The position numbers and the translations under genes were made by a program. Below the pieces are notes generated by a model. The model worked only from the letters and a program-made list of their open reading frames with translations. It was not told the origin of the DNA and searched no databases. Positions 23,262 to 34,811 of a stretch of DNA of 64,000 nucleotides are shown here, piece after piece. The stretch comes from Theobroma cacao (lineage: Eukaryota; Streptophyta; Magnoliopsida; Malvales; Malvaceae): NCBI RefSeq assembly GCF_000208745.1, contig NC_030854.1:36556917-36620916 (forward strand), in the 5' to 3' direction. The stretch's first letter is position 1. The number at the start of each line of letters is the position of its first letter.

Positions 23262-24380
23262 GATTTATATGGTTGTCACATAAATATTCATATGGTTGGG
23301 ATTTATGTCATGTTGATATCAATTTCGCGTTGAAGTAGTAGATTTTGTAAAATTTTAATAAAAATTTATTGAAATAGCTGGATTTATAATTTTTTTTAAA
23401 TAGTCGTATATTCAAAAATTGAGCTCTAATAATCATAAATGAAAAATATTAAACATCACATAAAGGTGTGATAAAGTCTTTTATATTTAAAAAAGAAAGA
23501 GAAAAACAAGAAAAATAGGATAAAAAAAGAGAAACAAGATAATAAAAAGGAAGAAGAAGAAGCATATGTACCATGGTGAGCGTAGAGCCCTCCGGCCCTT
23601 GTGGTATAGATGTGATCGCCAGGTTGGGGCTTCCGAACAGGTGTAAGCGTGGTTTGTGGCTGTCCCATTTTAATTCTTTTTTTTCTATTTCAAATCCTTG
23701 AGTTTTAAGTTGTCCTCTTTGCAATAAACTCCATAAATTTATAGAGATGTGATCAGAGGCAGAGAACCCAAGCAAACATAAAATCGAGAATCAAATAAAG
23801 AAAAATACCTATGCCCTAAAGCTAAAAACAGATTGGTTCTTATGCTAGACAGCATACATTGCTCAAAGGAATCAGTCTATCCATGTGAACGCTTGAAATG
23901 CTTAGTTGCTTTGGCATAAATTCTAAATCCAACTAAAAATATTTTTTAATTTATATGTATTACATTACGAGTTTTCTATTAATATCTTCTTAAATATTTT
24001 TATTTTACCTTCAAATTTTCTAAGTTGTATATGCCTTAGCTCATCACGGAGATGAGCCGATTATGTGGTCCATGAACAGCTCTAATTAAGAACGCTTCTT
24101 AAATATATGCTTTACTTAAATCTAATATCTTAAAAATAGATTTCAAATTTAGAAATATTAAACTTAAATTTGAACTACGAGAGGTGGGAAAGCGGTTGAT
24201 ATAATATAATTAGACTTTGACATACTCGTCATGATACAAAGTATTCGAAATAGATACCATTTTAGGCTCATGTAATTGGTTAAGTATAAAACATTTCCAG
24301 AGTCGGACGTAGGAGAGTGATTTGTCTCACAAAAATTGGCATCTTTATCTCTATTATCACTCTAGCTAGGTACCTTTTCT
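23262..24380. repeat. Segmental duplicate of 45480-46605
   Basis: About 1.1 kb is nearly identical by eye, in the same orientation, to the 5' half of the LRAT gene at 44685-45897 (part of its intron, exon 1 and promoter). Long stretches, for example 23780-24360 against 46020-46500, differ at only scattered bases. The duplication excluded exon 2 and joined head-on with the orphan exon at 23045. Confidence 0.8.
23572..23668 (-). pseudogene. Orphan LRAT first exon (minus strand)
   Basis: A 97-nt exon from ATG 23668 to a phase-1 GT donor, nearly identical to exon 1 of the gene at 44685-45897. Words include KPQPGDHIYTTRAGG and LYAHHG, with the catalytic His present. It lies in the 23262-24380 duplicate and lacks any exon 2 downstream on the minus strand: at 23261 the sequence switches to the intron of the opposing plus-strand exon. 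Confidence 0.78.
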
Positions 24381-24610
24381 TTTATAGTTAAGCTGACATT
24401 GATAAGGTAAGAGGGGTGAAATGATGTTTTTCCATATGCTGTATGTATTTCTGCTGCTACAGTTAGCGGTTAAGTTGATAAGGTCCATGCTGTATTTCTC
24501 CAAAAGGACATTTCTCCTCAAACTATTATCTTCAGACCCAAACCTCCACACCCATTTATTCAAAAGAGTTCTATTTTTGAGTTCTAAGTTCACAATGCCA
24601 ATCTCATTTT
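24366..24610 (-). pseudogene. LINE ORF2 fragment (thumb to zinc-binding region)
   Basis: The minus-strand peptide has ELKNRTLLNKWVWRFGSED and LLEKY, a recurrent LINE motif just upstream of the zf-RVT domain. Only about 75 codons remain, with no other LINE domains next to it. Confidence 0.6.
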
Positions 24611-26260
24611 TTAGTTCTAATTATGTCATAATTGATGTTATATCTTCAGTATTTTTCCATTTTAGATCAATTATAACACTATTTTTTTTTTTTGCTCAGC
24701 ACTATAACACTGTTTTGTACCTTTTACTTTTTTTATAGTAATTTTTTAAAGCTAAAATCCACTTATATATCTTGTAGTTTCAATTTTTTTAAATGGCATC
24801 ACATGGTTTTTTTTTTCCGATTAGCATCTTGTGGATATCTTGTATGCTAATTAGCACTTTTGTAGATAACTTGTATTCACACAAGTGATTAGGCTATTAA
24901 TTATATCTAATAAAATTACAAAAATATCTTTAAGTATAAACAAATTCACTAAATTTTAATTGAGGATATTTTGATAATTTTATTAGTAGGGAGAAAGGAA
25001 ATTATCTACATGAATTTTCTTTTAAAAACATATTTATTAACCTCGAGAATCAGTGTGTCATTTTAAATCTCTTGCTTAATTGATAAAAGACTTTTCATAG
25101 TGTAAGGATTTAGTTTGGGAAAAGAAACTTGTATAGACAATTACGGCTCAAAAAGTTATTGACGGTTAATTAATGTTAATTGAGAAAAATGATAACCATA
25201 GGATGCTAATTAAAAAGAAAGAAATCACATGATATTACATGAAAAATGTTAAAAACGCAAGAGGTGTAGGTGGAGCTTATCATTTTTAAGCAAATAGATA
25301 ATAAATAATAAAAATTAAATAGTAAAAATATTAATGGAACAGAATCTTAAATAGTTAACGATAACGAAATTTAACCTGATCAAATTAATGCTGTTCAAAA
25401 GGAGAATATTAACAAACTCGACCAAATAATGCACAAGGAATTCTAAACAATCATCCTTAACAAGCAAAGACAGGACAGGACTCTAATTGAGGCTCCAATT
25501 AATTTCTTCTTTCGAGCCTTTGAGTTCAAGTTCTCTACTTTCTGAAGCTAAGAACGAATAAGAATATCAACAAAAAAAAAAAGTAAAAATAGATTGCCAT
25601 GTTCTGATCAGCTAAATAATTGTTTTTTGTTTTAATTTCGAAAGACTGTAAGTTAGCAAGTTAAATAAGCTAAACAACATCCTCGTATTCCCACGGTACA
25701 CAAAGACAGAGAAAGTCAACCAAACATTCATATAAATGTAATGAGGCAACTTAAAGTCACTTTGCATTTTCACAAAAAAACACAAACAGTGTGCTTGACC
25801 AACAATCTAAGGCATCAATGTGGATGGAATTCCTCAACTTGAAAAGGAGTATACAGATGCTATGAGTCTAGAACACGACAGTGTCAAGCATAGTTACCAA
25901 AGTCTGAACTATGTTTGAGGACATCAAGTTTGAGAAATGTTCCTCTAAGTGCTTCTTGGCATCTTGTCGCCCAACATTTGCAATTGCGAGCTTCTCTGGA
26001 TGTAATTCATATTCCTCTTCACTGCCTTATTGTATTTTATAGCTAAATTGAATCTTACGTATATAACTTTTAAGAGGAGGAATATGCATTTTTTTAAAAA
26101 TAATAATAATACTTTGTTTAACTTATTCATAAAGTTTACTATGGCAAAATAATAAAGAACTATAGCATCATTTTCGCTATTGTTTAATGGGAAAATGGAC
26201 TATCGGTTTCATTTGGGTATTGGGTTGAAGGAAGAGAAGAAAAGAAAAGTGAACTACAGT
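24609..26260. repeat. Segmental duplicate of 38077-39180: lipase-locus flanks without the lipase
   Basis: The first part (24609-25260) aligns with 38077-38720 and in part with 51090-51200 and 58890-59030. 25376-25470 aligns with the region 3' of the lipase (59020-59105, 59398-59430). It then joins directly to sequence matching the lipase 5' region (25490-25620 against 61490-61680) and continues at 26060-26240 (against 61725-61860). The lipase body is absent. A LINE-like stretch at about 25010-25150 is shared with 38440-38580. Compared with 38.9 kb there is an extra block at about 25625-26060 containing an exon-like fragment. Confidence 0.65.
25868..26021 (-). pseudogene. Orphan terminal-exon fragment of an unrecognised gene
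   Basis: On the minus strand a 3' splice-site-like AG (26023-26022) precedes an open stretch of about 50 codons ending in TAG at 25868-25870. It reads [17 protein letters not shown], then [16 protein letters not shown], and ends in a hydrophobic [10 protein letters not shown] tail. The composition is that of a real charged/amphipathic C-terminus rather than random frame. I do not recognise the family. It lies within a roughly 430-bp block absent from the paralogous position at 38.97 kb, so it is probably a transposed or captured exon. Confidence 0.4.
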
Positions 26261-26569
26261 ACATGGCTCAAGTGCAGTATTTTTATCCAAGTTCTCGTTC
26301 CTCAACTCAAGTAATTATCTAAATTCACGCCTTGTAATATATGAAAAGACTTATTAAATTAGACCATTATTATTTTTTTTCTGATCAAGTAAATTAGTTG
26401 ATAAAAGATATCTTATTGTTTAAGTGACTTATTAATTAATAATATCCAGAAACTTGGGTTAAATTCGACTTTCATTACACTTATTCTCAAAGTAAAGATT
26501 TTTACCAATCATAGCTGTTAATTCATTTACAAGATTTTTGGTAAAAGTTACTAGCTAACATAGTAAAGA

Positions 26570-27760
26570 AGGTCATTCATAAGGTTGTTAGTGACACTCA
26601 AGATGTTTTTGTTAGTGGGAGACAAATTAGGGATGAAATTTTTTTGAGGAATGAAATTATTCACAGTATGAAAAAGAAGCTAAGAAATGAAGGTGCTATT
26701 AATCTTAAATTAGACTTCGAGAAGATTTATAATTTGTTGATTGGATTTTTTATTATTCGTGATGGAAAACATGGGTTTTCGCTGGATTGCATTGAACGCA
26801 TCTCAAAAGTGTCATTAAAATTGCCTTGGAATCATTTTATAAATCATCATGGGTTGGCCAAAAACACTTGATTATAGAATCTGATTCCATGACAGCAATC
26901 TCATGGGTTCAAAACCATTCCAAGAGGTCATGGAAGTGCTGGAAACGATTCCATGCATTGATTTACTCTGTCAAGCTATAGGACATGTCACATTCAATCA
27001 TGTTTTCCTAAGAAGGCAACCATTGACCATTGTGCTAATAAACTCGCGAAGCAGGGGTGACACGTATCACTCTGTTCATCGCTTGGCTTTAATTTTGATT
27101 CGGCTTAAAGGAACAATCCTGTTGCTATGCTGTTATGTATAATGTATGACTTTTAATCTCTGGATGTTATGGGATTTTATGTCTTCGGATGCTAGGTGCT
27201 TTAATGATGTTGTGTTAAGTACTATATTAATTGAGATTTTATTTATCTGGTTCGGCTTAAAGGAAAGATTCAACTGCTATGTGTTACAATGTTTGTGATT
27301 TTACCAGTGAGTCATTGTCTGCTATGTGCTATAATGTCTGTGATTTTACTAGAAAAGCATTGTCAGCAGTTCGGAATTTTTGTATTGACAGGAGCCTTTG
27401 CCTCCACCTTGTCAACCAATTGCTTGTCCTTTTCAAGTCCATCGATGAAAACCCACAAAATGATCTTGAAAAAAAAAAACGGTGGGAGTAGCCTTACTTG
27501 TTAATGGCTCGCCCACATCAAAATTTCTTATGACGCATGGGCTTCAACAAGGACTGAGAGACCACTCTTACCTTTCTTATTTATCTTGTTGGTGGAAGCT
27601 CTCCATCTTCTACTCCTACAAGTGGAAAATCTCAACTTATCATTTCAAAAGGGAACACACCCAATGACATGACGCAACTTAGCATTCTGTTGAAAATATC
27701 TCCACAACTTCCAATGTCACTCATAACTATTCAATGATTAGAGTATATATAGCAACACTT
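26570..27760 (+). pseudogene. Internally deleted LINE: RT N-terminal part joined to RNase H and 3' region
   Basis: Begins with RT sequence (DVFVSGRQIRDEI, INLKLDFEKIYNL at about 26600-26740). After a few unrelated codons it passes to the RNase H domain (LIIESDSMTAISWVQNH, about 26868-26920), followed by frameshifted GHVTFNHVF and a CANKLA-like end (about 26980-27055). It then continues with a 3' region repeated at 1-815. Most of RT and the zinc-binding domain are missing. Confidence 0.7.
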
Positions 27761-27814
27761 GAACATGATAAAGTAAAATTAAAAAATAAAAATATATTAT
27801 TTGGGTTATACCGG

Positions 27815-28955
27815 TAATACAATATTCGTCTGGGACTTGAAAAGTCGCACTCTTTGATTGATTTTCTTAGACAAGATGTTTGGCTAAAGCTCCACCAATA
27901 TGATGGGAGGGCTTTAGTTTTTTTTTTTCAAATCTTAATAATTCTCATAATAATATTTTAAATCATTATTGACTTGAAATAGAAATATAAATATTTATAA
28001 TTAAAAAATGAAGAAAGGAAAATATAAAATGTTTATGCGTTTAAAAACAAAAAGCCTAATAATATAAAACATGTCTTTTAGGATCAATACCGATGATGTG
28101 ATGTTCATTCAGAACGTGAAAAGTCACAATTTCAAATGAATTTCTTTAAGTTAAGAATTTTAATTAAAACTCCACCAACATGATGGAAGGATCTTAATTT
28201 TGAATTCCAATATTCTTAATTCTAAATAAATAAAAATTATATATACTTAATTACCAATTAATCAAAATATACAAACAAAAGAAATAAGGAATTAATGGTA
28301 ACAATAAATTAGGTAATCATAATAATAAAACAAAAAGGGTATGAATAAAATACATATATATAAATAATAATTATGAAATAAAAAAATATATTGGTCTAAA
28401 AATATGATTTTGGAAAATTTCATATTGTGAAATAAATAAGTACTTACATACCAAAAATACATGATGAAATAGAAATGGTTATACAAAAACAATAAATAAA
28501 TATAAAATATTCGTTCATGATAAATATGGACACAAAGAAAAATAGTAAATTTTTTATAGATAAGAAACAAATATTAGAATTTATGGGTACATAGCACCTC
28601 ATTATTGCATTGTTAGATGTCATGGCATATAGACATATTCTGTATTCGAGTATAAGCCCCGATGATGAAACTTTCCGAAGAAGCTTGCGAATGTGAGTTT
28701 TTTCAAAAAACTCCTTAAGTGAAAAGGTATCTCCGAGTCCCACCAGTACGATGGGAGGGTTCGGATAAATATTTTTAATAAAAAGTTTTTGCTCGTATTA
28801 GGATTTGCATTCATGAAAATACTATTTTTACTTACAAACGATTATCCTAATGATGGGATTTATTTAGTAAACATGCGAAGGCGAGTTTTTCAGGTATTTT
28901 CCTAGGTGAGAGAATACCCTGAATCCCATTAGTATGATGGGTAGATTTGAAAAAT
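27815..28955. repeat. Four diverged ~110-bp repeats with a CACCA...ATGATGG core
   Basis: Related blocks lie at about 27815-27925, 28085-28205, 28655-28770 and 28845-28955. Each has a GATG-rich left part (the fourth, for example, ATCCTAATGATGGG), a middle with GTGAAAAGTC or GCGA...GTGAG plus a T-run, and a right core such as CCCACCAGTACGATGGGAGG. The sequence between them is AT-rich and non-coding. Sequence at about 29160-29400 resembles a leader of a gypsy-type element, so these may be repeats in an old LTR; the element ends were not found. Confidence 0.5.
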
Positions 28956-29403
28956 ATGCTCAATAAAAGGTTTTCGTTTGGCATTATCTTAATTTTATGC
29001 CATGCATTTCACAATTGTATCACGAACACATCAAACCCGTAAAACCAAATAAAAATATTTTAATTTGTTAATAGAATAAAAGATAAAAAAAATAATAATT
29101 AAAGAAACATTAAAAAAAATCAATGGGTTAGGATAATATATGATTAAATGGTACCATTCGTGGAATGGGCGTCATAGGGGTGCTTATCCTTTTCTGTAAG
29201 TAACCGTACTCTTGAACCCAACTCTAAACAAAAATATATAAACCAATTGTTGTTCTTTAAACGGACCTAAAATCAATTTAGAATTCCATCGAATAGAACA
29301 AATTTAATAAGTAAGATTGATGGCAACTCCCTAAGTCCTCCATGTCGAGCGGTCAGGTTCTCAAACCTGCGCGTTACGACAATAGTGATCTTCTAAAACC
29401 TTG

Positions 29404-30042
29404 TTAACAAAGATTTTGGAATTGAAGGAGCCATTGTGATGATAAAAGGAAGCGATCAATTCGACTGCGTTTAGCTTTCGGGCCATACCAAGTGAATTTC
29501 ATGCCAACCAGAGGTAAATTAGTGAGTTCACATCTATCAATAAAGTTGTTGAAATCACCAATACCAACACTAAACTGTGCACAACCACGTTGTTCCTCTA
29601 AGCATTTGACTGTGTTAAAGGCCCCTGCACAGCACCAACTCCTTAGGAATTCAGAGAAGGAAGAGCTGAGATCTACCCATAACGATAGTTTGTCGTTAGC
29701 ATCACAAGGGGCATAAACGATAATCATCACACAATCAAAATTTTCAACAGTCCATGTGCCCGTAATAAGAATAAATCTGTCTTTGACAATAGTGGTCCTT
29801 GGAGTAAAAGAATTGTTATCCCAAATTGAGAGAATACCCCCAGATTTCTCAAAAGATGGACTGAAAGCCCACTCCAAATTATTAGACCGCCACAAATTCC
29901 TAATAACTCTATCGGAGATGGATTCCATTTTTGTTTCTTGAAGAAATAGCATGTCAACCCTATTGTCAAAAATTGCCTTACAAACCATGCTGGTTTTTAA
30001 GGGACTCCCAAGACCACAAACATTCCAAGAAAGAACACGCAT
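29404..30042 (-). pseudogene. LINE ORF2 endonuclease (EEP) domain fragment
   Basis: A 212-codon open frame from ATG 30042. It has the L1-type apurinic endonuclease signatures SWNVCGLGSP, FLQETKMES, IIVYAPCDANDK, FNTVKCLEEQRG and FTWYGPKAKRSRIDRFLLS. The GDFN metal-binding motif reads GAFN, so activity is doubtful. The frame ends at 29404, near where the sequence changes to a different repeat; RT, zinc-binding and RNase H domains do not follow. It belongs with the ORF1 remnants upstream (30641-33990). Confidence 0.88.
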
Positions 30043-30640
30043 GGCGTTCTGCTAAATCAACCAAAGAGAAAACCAAGCAGTCTGAGAAGAAGAGAATTTG
30101 GAGGATGAAGCAGTAGATGAAAGCAAAAGAGAACCAAGAGTTCTAGAAAAATTTACCAAAAAAAGCAGAGTCTAAAGTAGAATTCTCAAAAAGCCATGAG
30201 CAGATATTGGTCAAAAGAGTCAAAAATTGAGTTAGTATGTAGATACAAAAGTACAAGTCCAAGTGAAAATGAGAAACACCTGGGTAGAAATCATTTCTGT
30301 ACAAGAGCCTTCATGATTACCTGAAGATTATCAAGCATCAATTGGTCTGGAAAATGCGGTTGGGGAGCAAGGCCTAATTGTTTACAAAGAGCCTAAGTGG
30401 ATTCACCTTCATCAATTTCAATCGAAGAGGAACTTCTGGCTAAATTTCAAGAGCCTTTTTTCTTTAATTTCTTGAGATTTTTTGTGCCTTTGGAACAATC
30501 TCGCATAAAAGCAGGGAAGTCATCCCTTGAGGTTGACTGAGATTCATTGGACAGGGACCAAGAATCAGTCACCGGTTCAAGATTTGTCCCACTAGCAAGG
30601 AGTCAATGGCTTGTGTTGAGGAAGAAGAATAAGATGTTGA

Positions 30641-33600
30641 TTAGGGAAGCATCTGAATTGGAGTTGGAGATCGGAGATGAGCAATGTTAAAATGGGGGAG
30701 ATCAAATTTGCATGGGTTGTACTCCAAGTCAACAATAAGGTTCAAGCCTTTTGATTCAGAAGCTGACTGAATTACGACATTTTGACATGATATGGGTTGA
30801 TTTTGATAAGAACTACTAGGTTCGTCTGTGGGTTGAGACACTTGGTGATGAGTGATAACTCTGTTATATAGAGTTATTTTTAACACATTTTAAGGACTTT
30901 AGTGGCTAGAGCCTTGAGTTTAAGATCAGATTTTAACCTTTTAAGCTGTTATTCTAGTGTAAGTTTTATTTTTTATTAAATAGTTAAATTTGTTGGTGTT
31001 AGTTTAATTTCATTTTATTTTGTCTCAATTTACTTTAGAAAAAGTTATTGTCGATTTCTCTCATGGTTTTGTGCAGAATATGATGAGTAAGGTGAAAGAA
31101 AGATATGATAGTATAAGTGAGGTAAAAGTGTCACTCGTACATGCTACAGAAATTTGAAGCTAACTTGAGATGCAGAAATCCAATTGATGTGAGTTTTAAT
31201 TCATTGCAAAGCTAAGAGAATTAGCTACAACTTTCATGTTTACTAATTTGCCCAATTTGGAACAGATCGAGATGAAAATCACATTCAAAATTGATGGACA
31301 GATGCAGTTTGCACTTAGAGCAGCATTGCTAGGGTCCCCGATGCTGCAAGTGAGATTGCCGCAGCGTCAGAGAACTAAGGCTGCTGTGTTGAGCATCTTG
31401 GGAGAATCATACATAAACCCAAGAGCATGGTGCTGAGGCACTGAAGAAGTAGAAGTGTGATGCTACCAAGGAAAACCACAGTGCTGCGTTGCCAGAAAAA
31501 CATGGCCATGGTGCCACCCCAATTTTCAAAAATATACTTTCAAAATAAAATTGGAAAGTAAGGCACCTTGCACATATTTAAGAGCCTTTTTGGAGAGCAT
31601 TGAGAAATGAGGATGCCAATAGCTTTATAGAGAATTGGAACTTAGAATCAATTAAGAATTCAAGAGTAATCGAGAGAGATTTGCGATCAATCAAGCTTCA
31701 ACATTAGTTTAATTCTCTCCTTTTATGTTATTCTTAATTCTTGTTTTGAACTCAAGGTTAAAATTCTTTAGATAGTATTTTATTTTGATATTATGAACTA
31801 ATTTGTTTATTTAGGATTGTGGTGGATTTCAACATGAAATCTAAATATTTGTTTTCTGTTATTTATCATGAATGGGTATCATTTTACTTAATTAAATCCG
31901 TTCGTAATGCTTTTAATTGCTTGATCAACAATTAATTAATTTATGAACCTAATTGAAACTCAACAGAGAGAGATATTAGGTTGAACTAAGATTTGATTAG
32001 TATATGTTCACTTCATTTAGGTGATTTGATTCGTAATTTGGGTAGACATACGCCAATTGCCATTCATAGCCACATTAGGACACTTGTTTAATGAACTTAA
32101 TTTAATTAATTCCTATAAACATATAATGAATTAATTACGTTAGATATTTATACAAGCATCTCAACGGAGACTTGTCCATAGCTTTGGATTCTAAATTAGT
32201 AAAACTATCCAAAAAAGATAAATAACAAAAAAAATTGGTATCAGATGAAATGTTGAATAAACTCATAATCCTAGATCTTTAATACATTGCTTTCTTTGAC
32301 TTATTTAGTTTATTAGTTTATTTTGTGTTGATTTTTAAACTTTGTCTTTGGTTAATTTTTCAACATTTAGTTAGCTTAAATAAGATTAATTTGTTTTATA
32401 ATTTTAGTATTTAGTGAAACTTAATTACATATACAATTTCGACAACAGTGAGTGCTAGTAAGATTTTGAAGGGCAACGGGTTCAAGAGGTGCTGTTTCAT
32501 TTGATTCGTTGGCGGGTGTCTTAGTTGATGGCCCATCATGGGCATTAGATTGAGCTTGAGAAGTTGGGTTAGGAAGCAAAGGTGCGCTTTCAATTAGAGT
32601 TAGGCAATTTTGGTTTTGGCTTGCGTGGGGAGAGTCCATGGCCAAGACAGATGGGTCTCCCCTAACTATCACTGCACTACCGGTGGTGGCGCTGCCCCCC
32701 TTACTATCACCAACGTTGTCGTCGTTTGTGGAGGTAGAATAGTCTGTACAATCATCATCTTTCCATGGAGTCATACTTGGGCAGTCCAATAAACAGTCGG
32801 GTAAAAATTCACTAACATATATCGAGTAAATTTGATTACCAACAGCAAAATTGATGAACTCATCAATTTTAGACATGAAGTTTGTAGTGATGAGAATGGT
32901 TGCCCTTTCAAAAGTTTGGATGGATGTGGTTTCATTGCCAATATCAATGAAAGAGCCCCAGATGCTGTCGATTCTGAAAGAAGAAGTACGATTCCATGCG
33001 TTGAGAGGAATACCTGAGACCGACAGCCAGCATCTCCTCAAATTTTTCCCAGTATTTGGAGACCATTCCTCTAATTCCAATAACCATCTAGAAGCCAGTC
33101 CCATCCCTGTGTTTTTGCCTCCTCAAAAGAAGATCTGTCATGAAAGGATATAAGAAATTGGAAGCTTGTGATTCGCTTGATAGACAAAGACAGAGTTGGA
33201 TTCACACTTGCTCTAATTTCTTTGATGATGGCTTCAAGCTCCTGTTGAAATCTGCTTGTTCCCACAACACAACTTTCCAGCTCATGGAGCATTTCATTTT
33301 CAATATGACCCATGCACAGTCTGAATGATTCTTCAAGTTGGGGGGAGGTGGTAGGTTAGCTTGTGAGGCATCATTTTGGTTTCTAGTGAGAGCCCTCAAG
33401 TATGACCTATTTGTCTGGGTTTGTGAAGTTGAAGGGAAGGGTAGTGGGGTGGTCATCGATCAATTTTTTGTGTTGTGGGTTTGTTGATTAAAATTGGGGC
33501 TTTGGGAACTGGGATTGGGATTTTTTATTTTGGTGTACAAGAAAGGGTCTCCTTGTTGTACGATTAGGGAAATGTCCTCGAGAGTGGGCATTTCTCCTAT

Positions 33601-33990
33601 TTCGATTTGGGTATGGCCGAGTTGGTACATTTTGGGGTTGTCAACGATCAGGATTTTGGGGTTGGGGGAGAAGTGGTCTGTTGTTAGATCTGCGGTTATG
33701 CTTTGCTAAAGCAACTTCAAGCCTTTTGTCAAAGAACCATACACCGTCGAGGCCCTTGATTGTGCTCAGAGCATCACCCATGGAGAGAAAACAGACAAAT
33801 CTATACTTTTTACCTCTAGATGGTTGGGTGGGGGGGATGAAGGCATTGAGCACCCGACTGTAGTGCTTGCAAATGTCTGTGAGCCACTGGGTTGTGATTC
33901 GTTGTGGCAGATTACTAATGCATACGGCAACAGGGGTTTGGGATCATCGGGGATGGAGATGTTCTCTTCTCATTGTGGTATCATGCGGAT
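30641..33990 (-). pseudogene. Plant L1 ORF1 (RRM + DUF4283), frameshifted, split by a solo LTR
   Basis: Reading the minus strand: an RRM at about 33940-33650 (RNP2-like VCISNLP, RNP1-like KKYRFVCF); a linker (33456-33202); a DUF4283 domain (33313-32700, with WDWLLDGYWN, WLSVSGIPLNAWNRTSSF, SIWGSFIDIGNE); and a low-complexity Ser/Pro/Asn tail. These parts lie in several frames. The tail continues in frame across the solo LTR 30853-32447: on removal of the LTR and one target copy, LTST joins HHQVSQPTDEPSSS and ends at 30641. RRM plus DUF4283 is a known plant L1 ORF1 arrangement. The endonuclease frame begins about 600 bp further on. Confidence 0.78.
30853..32447 (+). mobile_element. Solo LTR (~1.6 kb) inside LINE ORF1, TSD ATGAG/GTGAG
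   Basis: Starts TGATAACTCTG and ends CGACAACA. The flanking pentamers are ATGAG (30848-30852) and GTGAG (32448-32452), one mismatch. It is the same family and nearly the same length as 16006-17592. There is no internal coding. The host ORF1 frame is restored by its removal, which confirms the boundaries. Confidence 0.78.
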
Positions 33991-34178
33991 GTCCACCTCG
34001 CATGAAACTTAGTCCAAAAAGTCAAATAAGTCCACATATTTTTGACATGTAAACATCCACGTGGTTGGGATTTATGTTACGTTAATATCAATTTGGCATT
34101 GAAGTGGTAGATTTTGTAAGATTTTAATAAAAATTTATTGAAATAGATGGATTTAGAATATATGAAACTATCTATATT
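33985..34178 (+). repeat. Dispersed repeat, copies at 45394-45612 and 23262-23420
   Basis: Begins near TCATGCGGATGTCC and includes AAGTCCACATATTTTTGACA and TTTGTAAGATTTTAAT. It occurs here downstream of the LRAT gene at 34812, and within the intron of the LRAT gene at 44685-45897 and its partial duplicate. It has no coding capacity; the ends were not resolved. Confidence 0.6.
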
Positions 34179-34811
34179 TTGGCTAACCAACCAAGTTTTG
34201 GGTATTTTCTTTTTTAATTTGCAGTTTTGTGATTTTTTGGGATGGAAACAATTAATTCTTTGGTTTTCTTGTTGAGTAGATGTATAATCCTATATTGTCA
34301 TGCTCAACTAGGATAGAATTCATGTTACCTACAATTTTACAATTATTCAATCCAACCATTTAATATGGAATTTACATGAAATTTAATATGCAAAATCAAC
34401 ATGTACGTTATATTTTTTAAACGAATAATTAAGATTTTATAATTACATACAATTAATTGTATGTGATTTCAACTTGTTCGAACTGCGCTTCAATATTTGG
34501 GATGTCATAGATTTGTTACTTAATTATGCCTTTTTTTAATCAAATTTACTTTCAAATCAGCAATGAAGTCCATTATGTTATTTGGGGCAAATAAGTAGAG
34601 AGAAGAATTTGCAAGCCTTTTTCACACCATTAATTATAGCAGATAAGTCAAGTTTAATTGGCTGTTTTAATTTATTTACTGATATTGCAAAGCCTAAAGG
34701 AAACCATTTCCAGAGAATACTACTAATAACAAAGTTTGGTTCCTTAAATTTCCCCAGTTAATTTCCTTGAGCCTTTCACTATCATTAATATGCAGAGTTC
34801 CAAGTTCATGT

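Noticed and set aside
29492..29941. Plus-strand frames of 60-75 codons
   Set aside because: Antisense to the LINE endonuclease frame.
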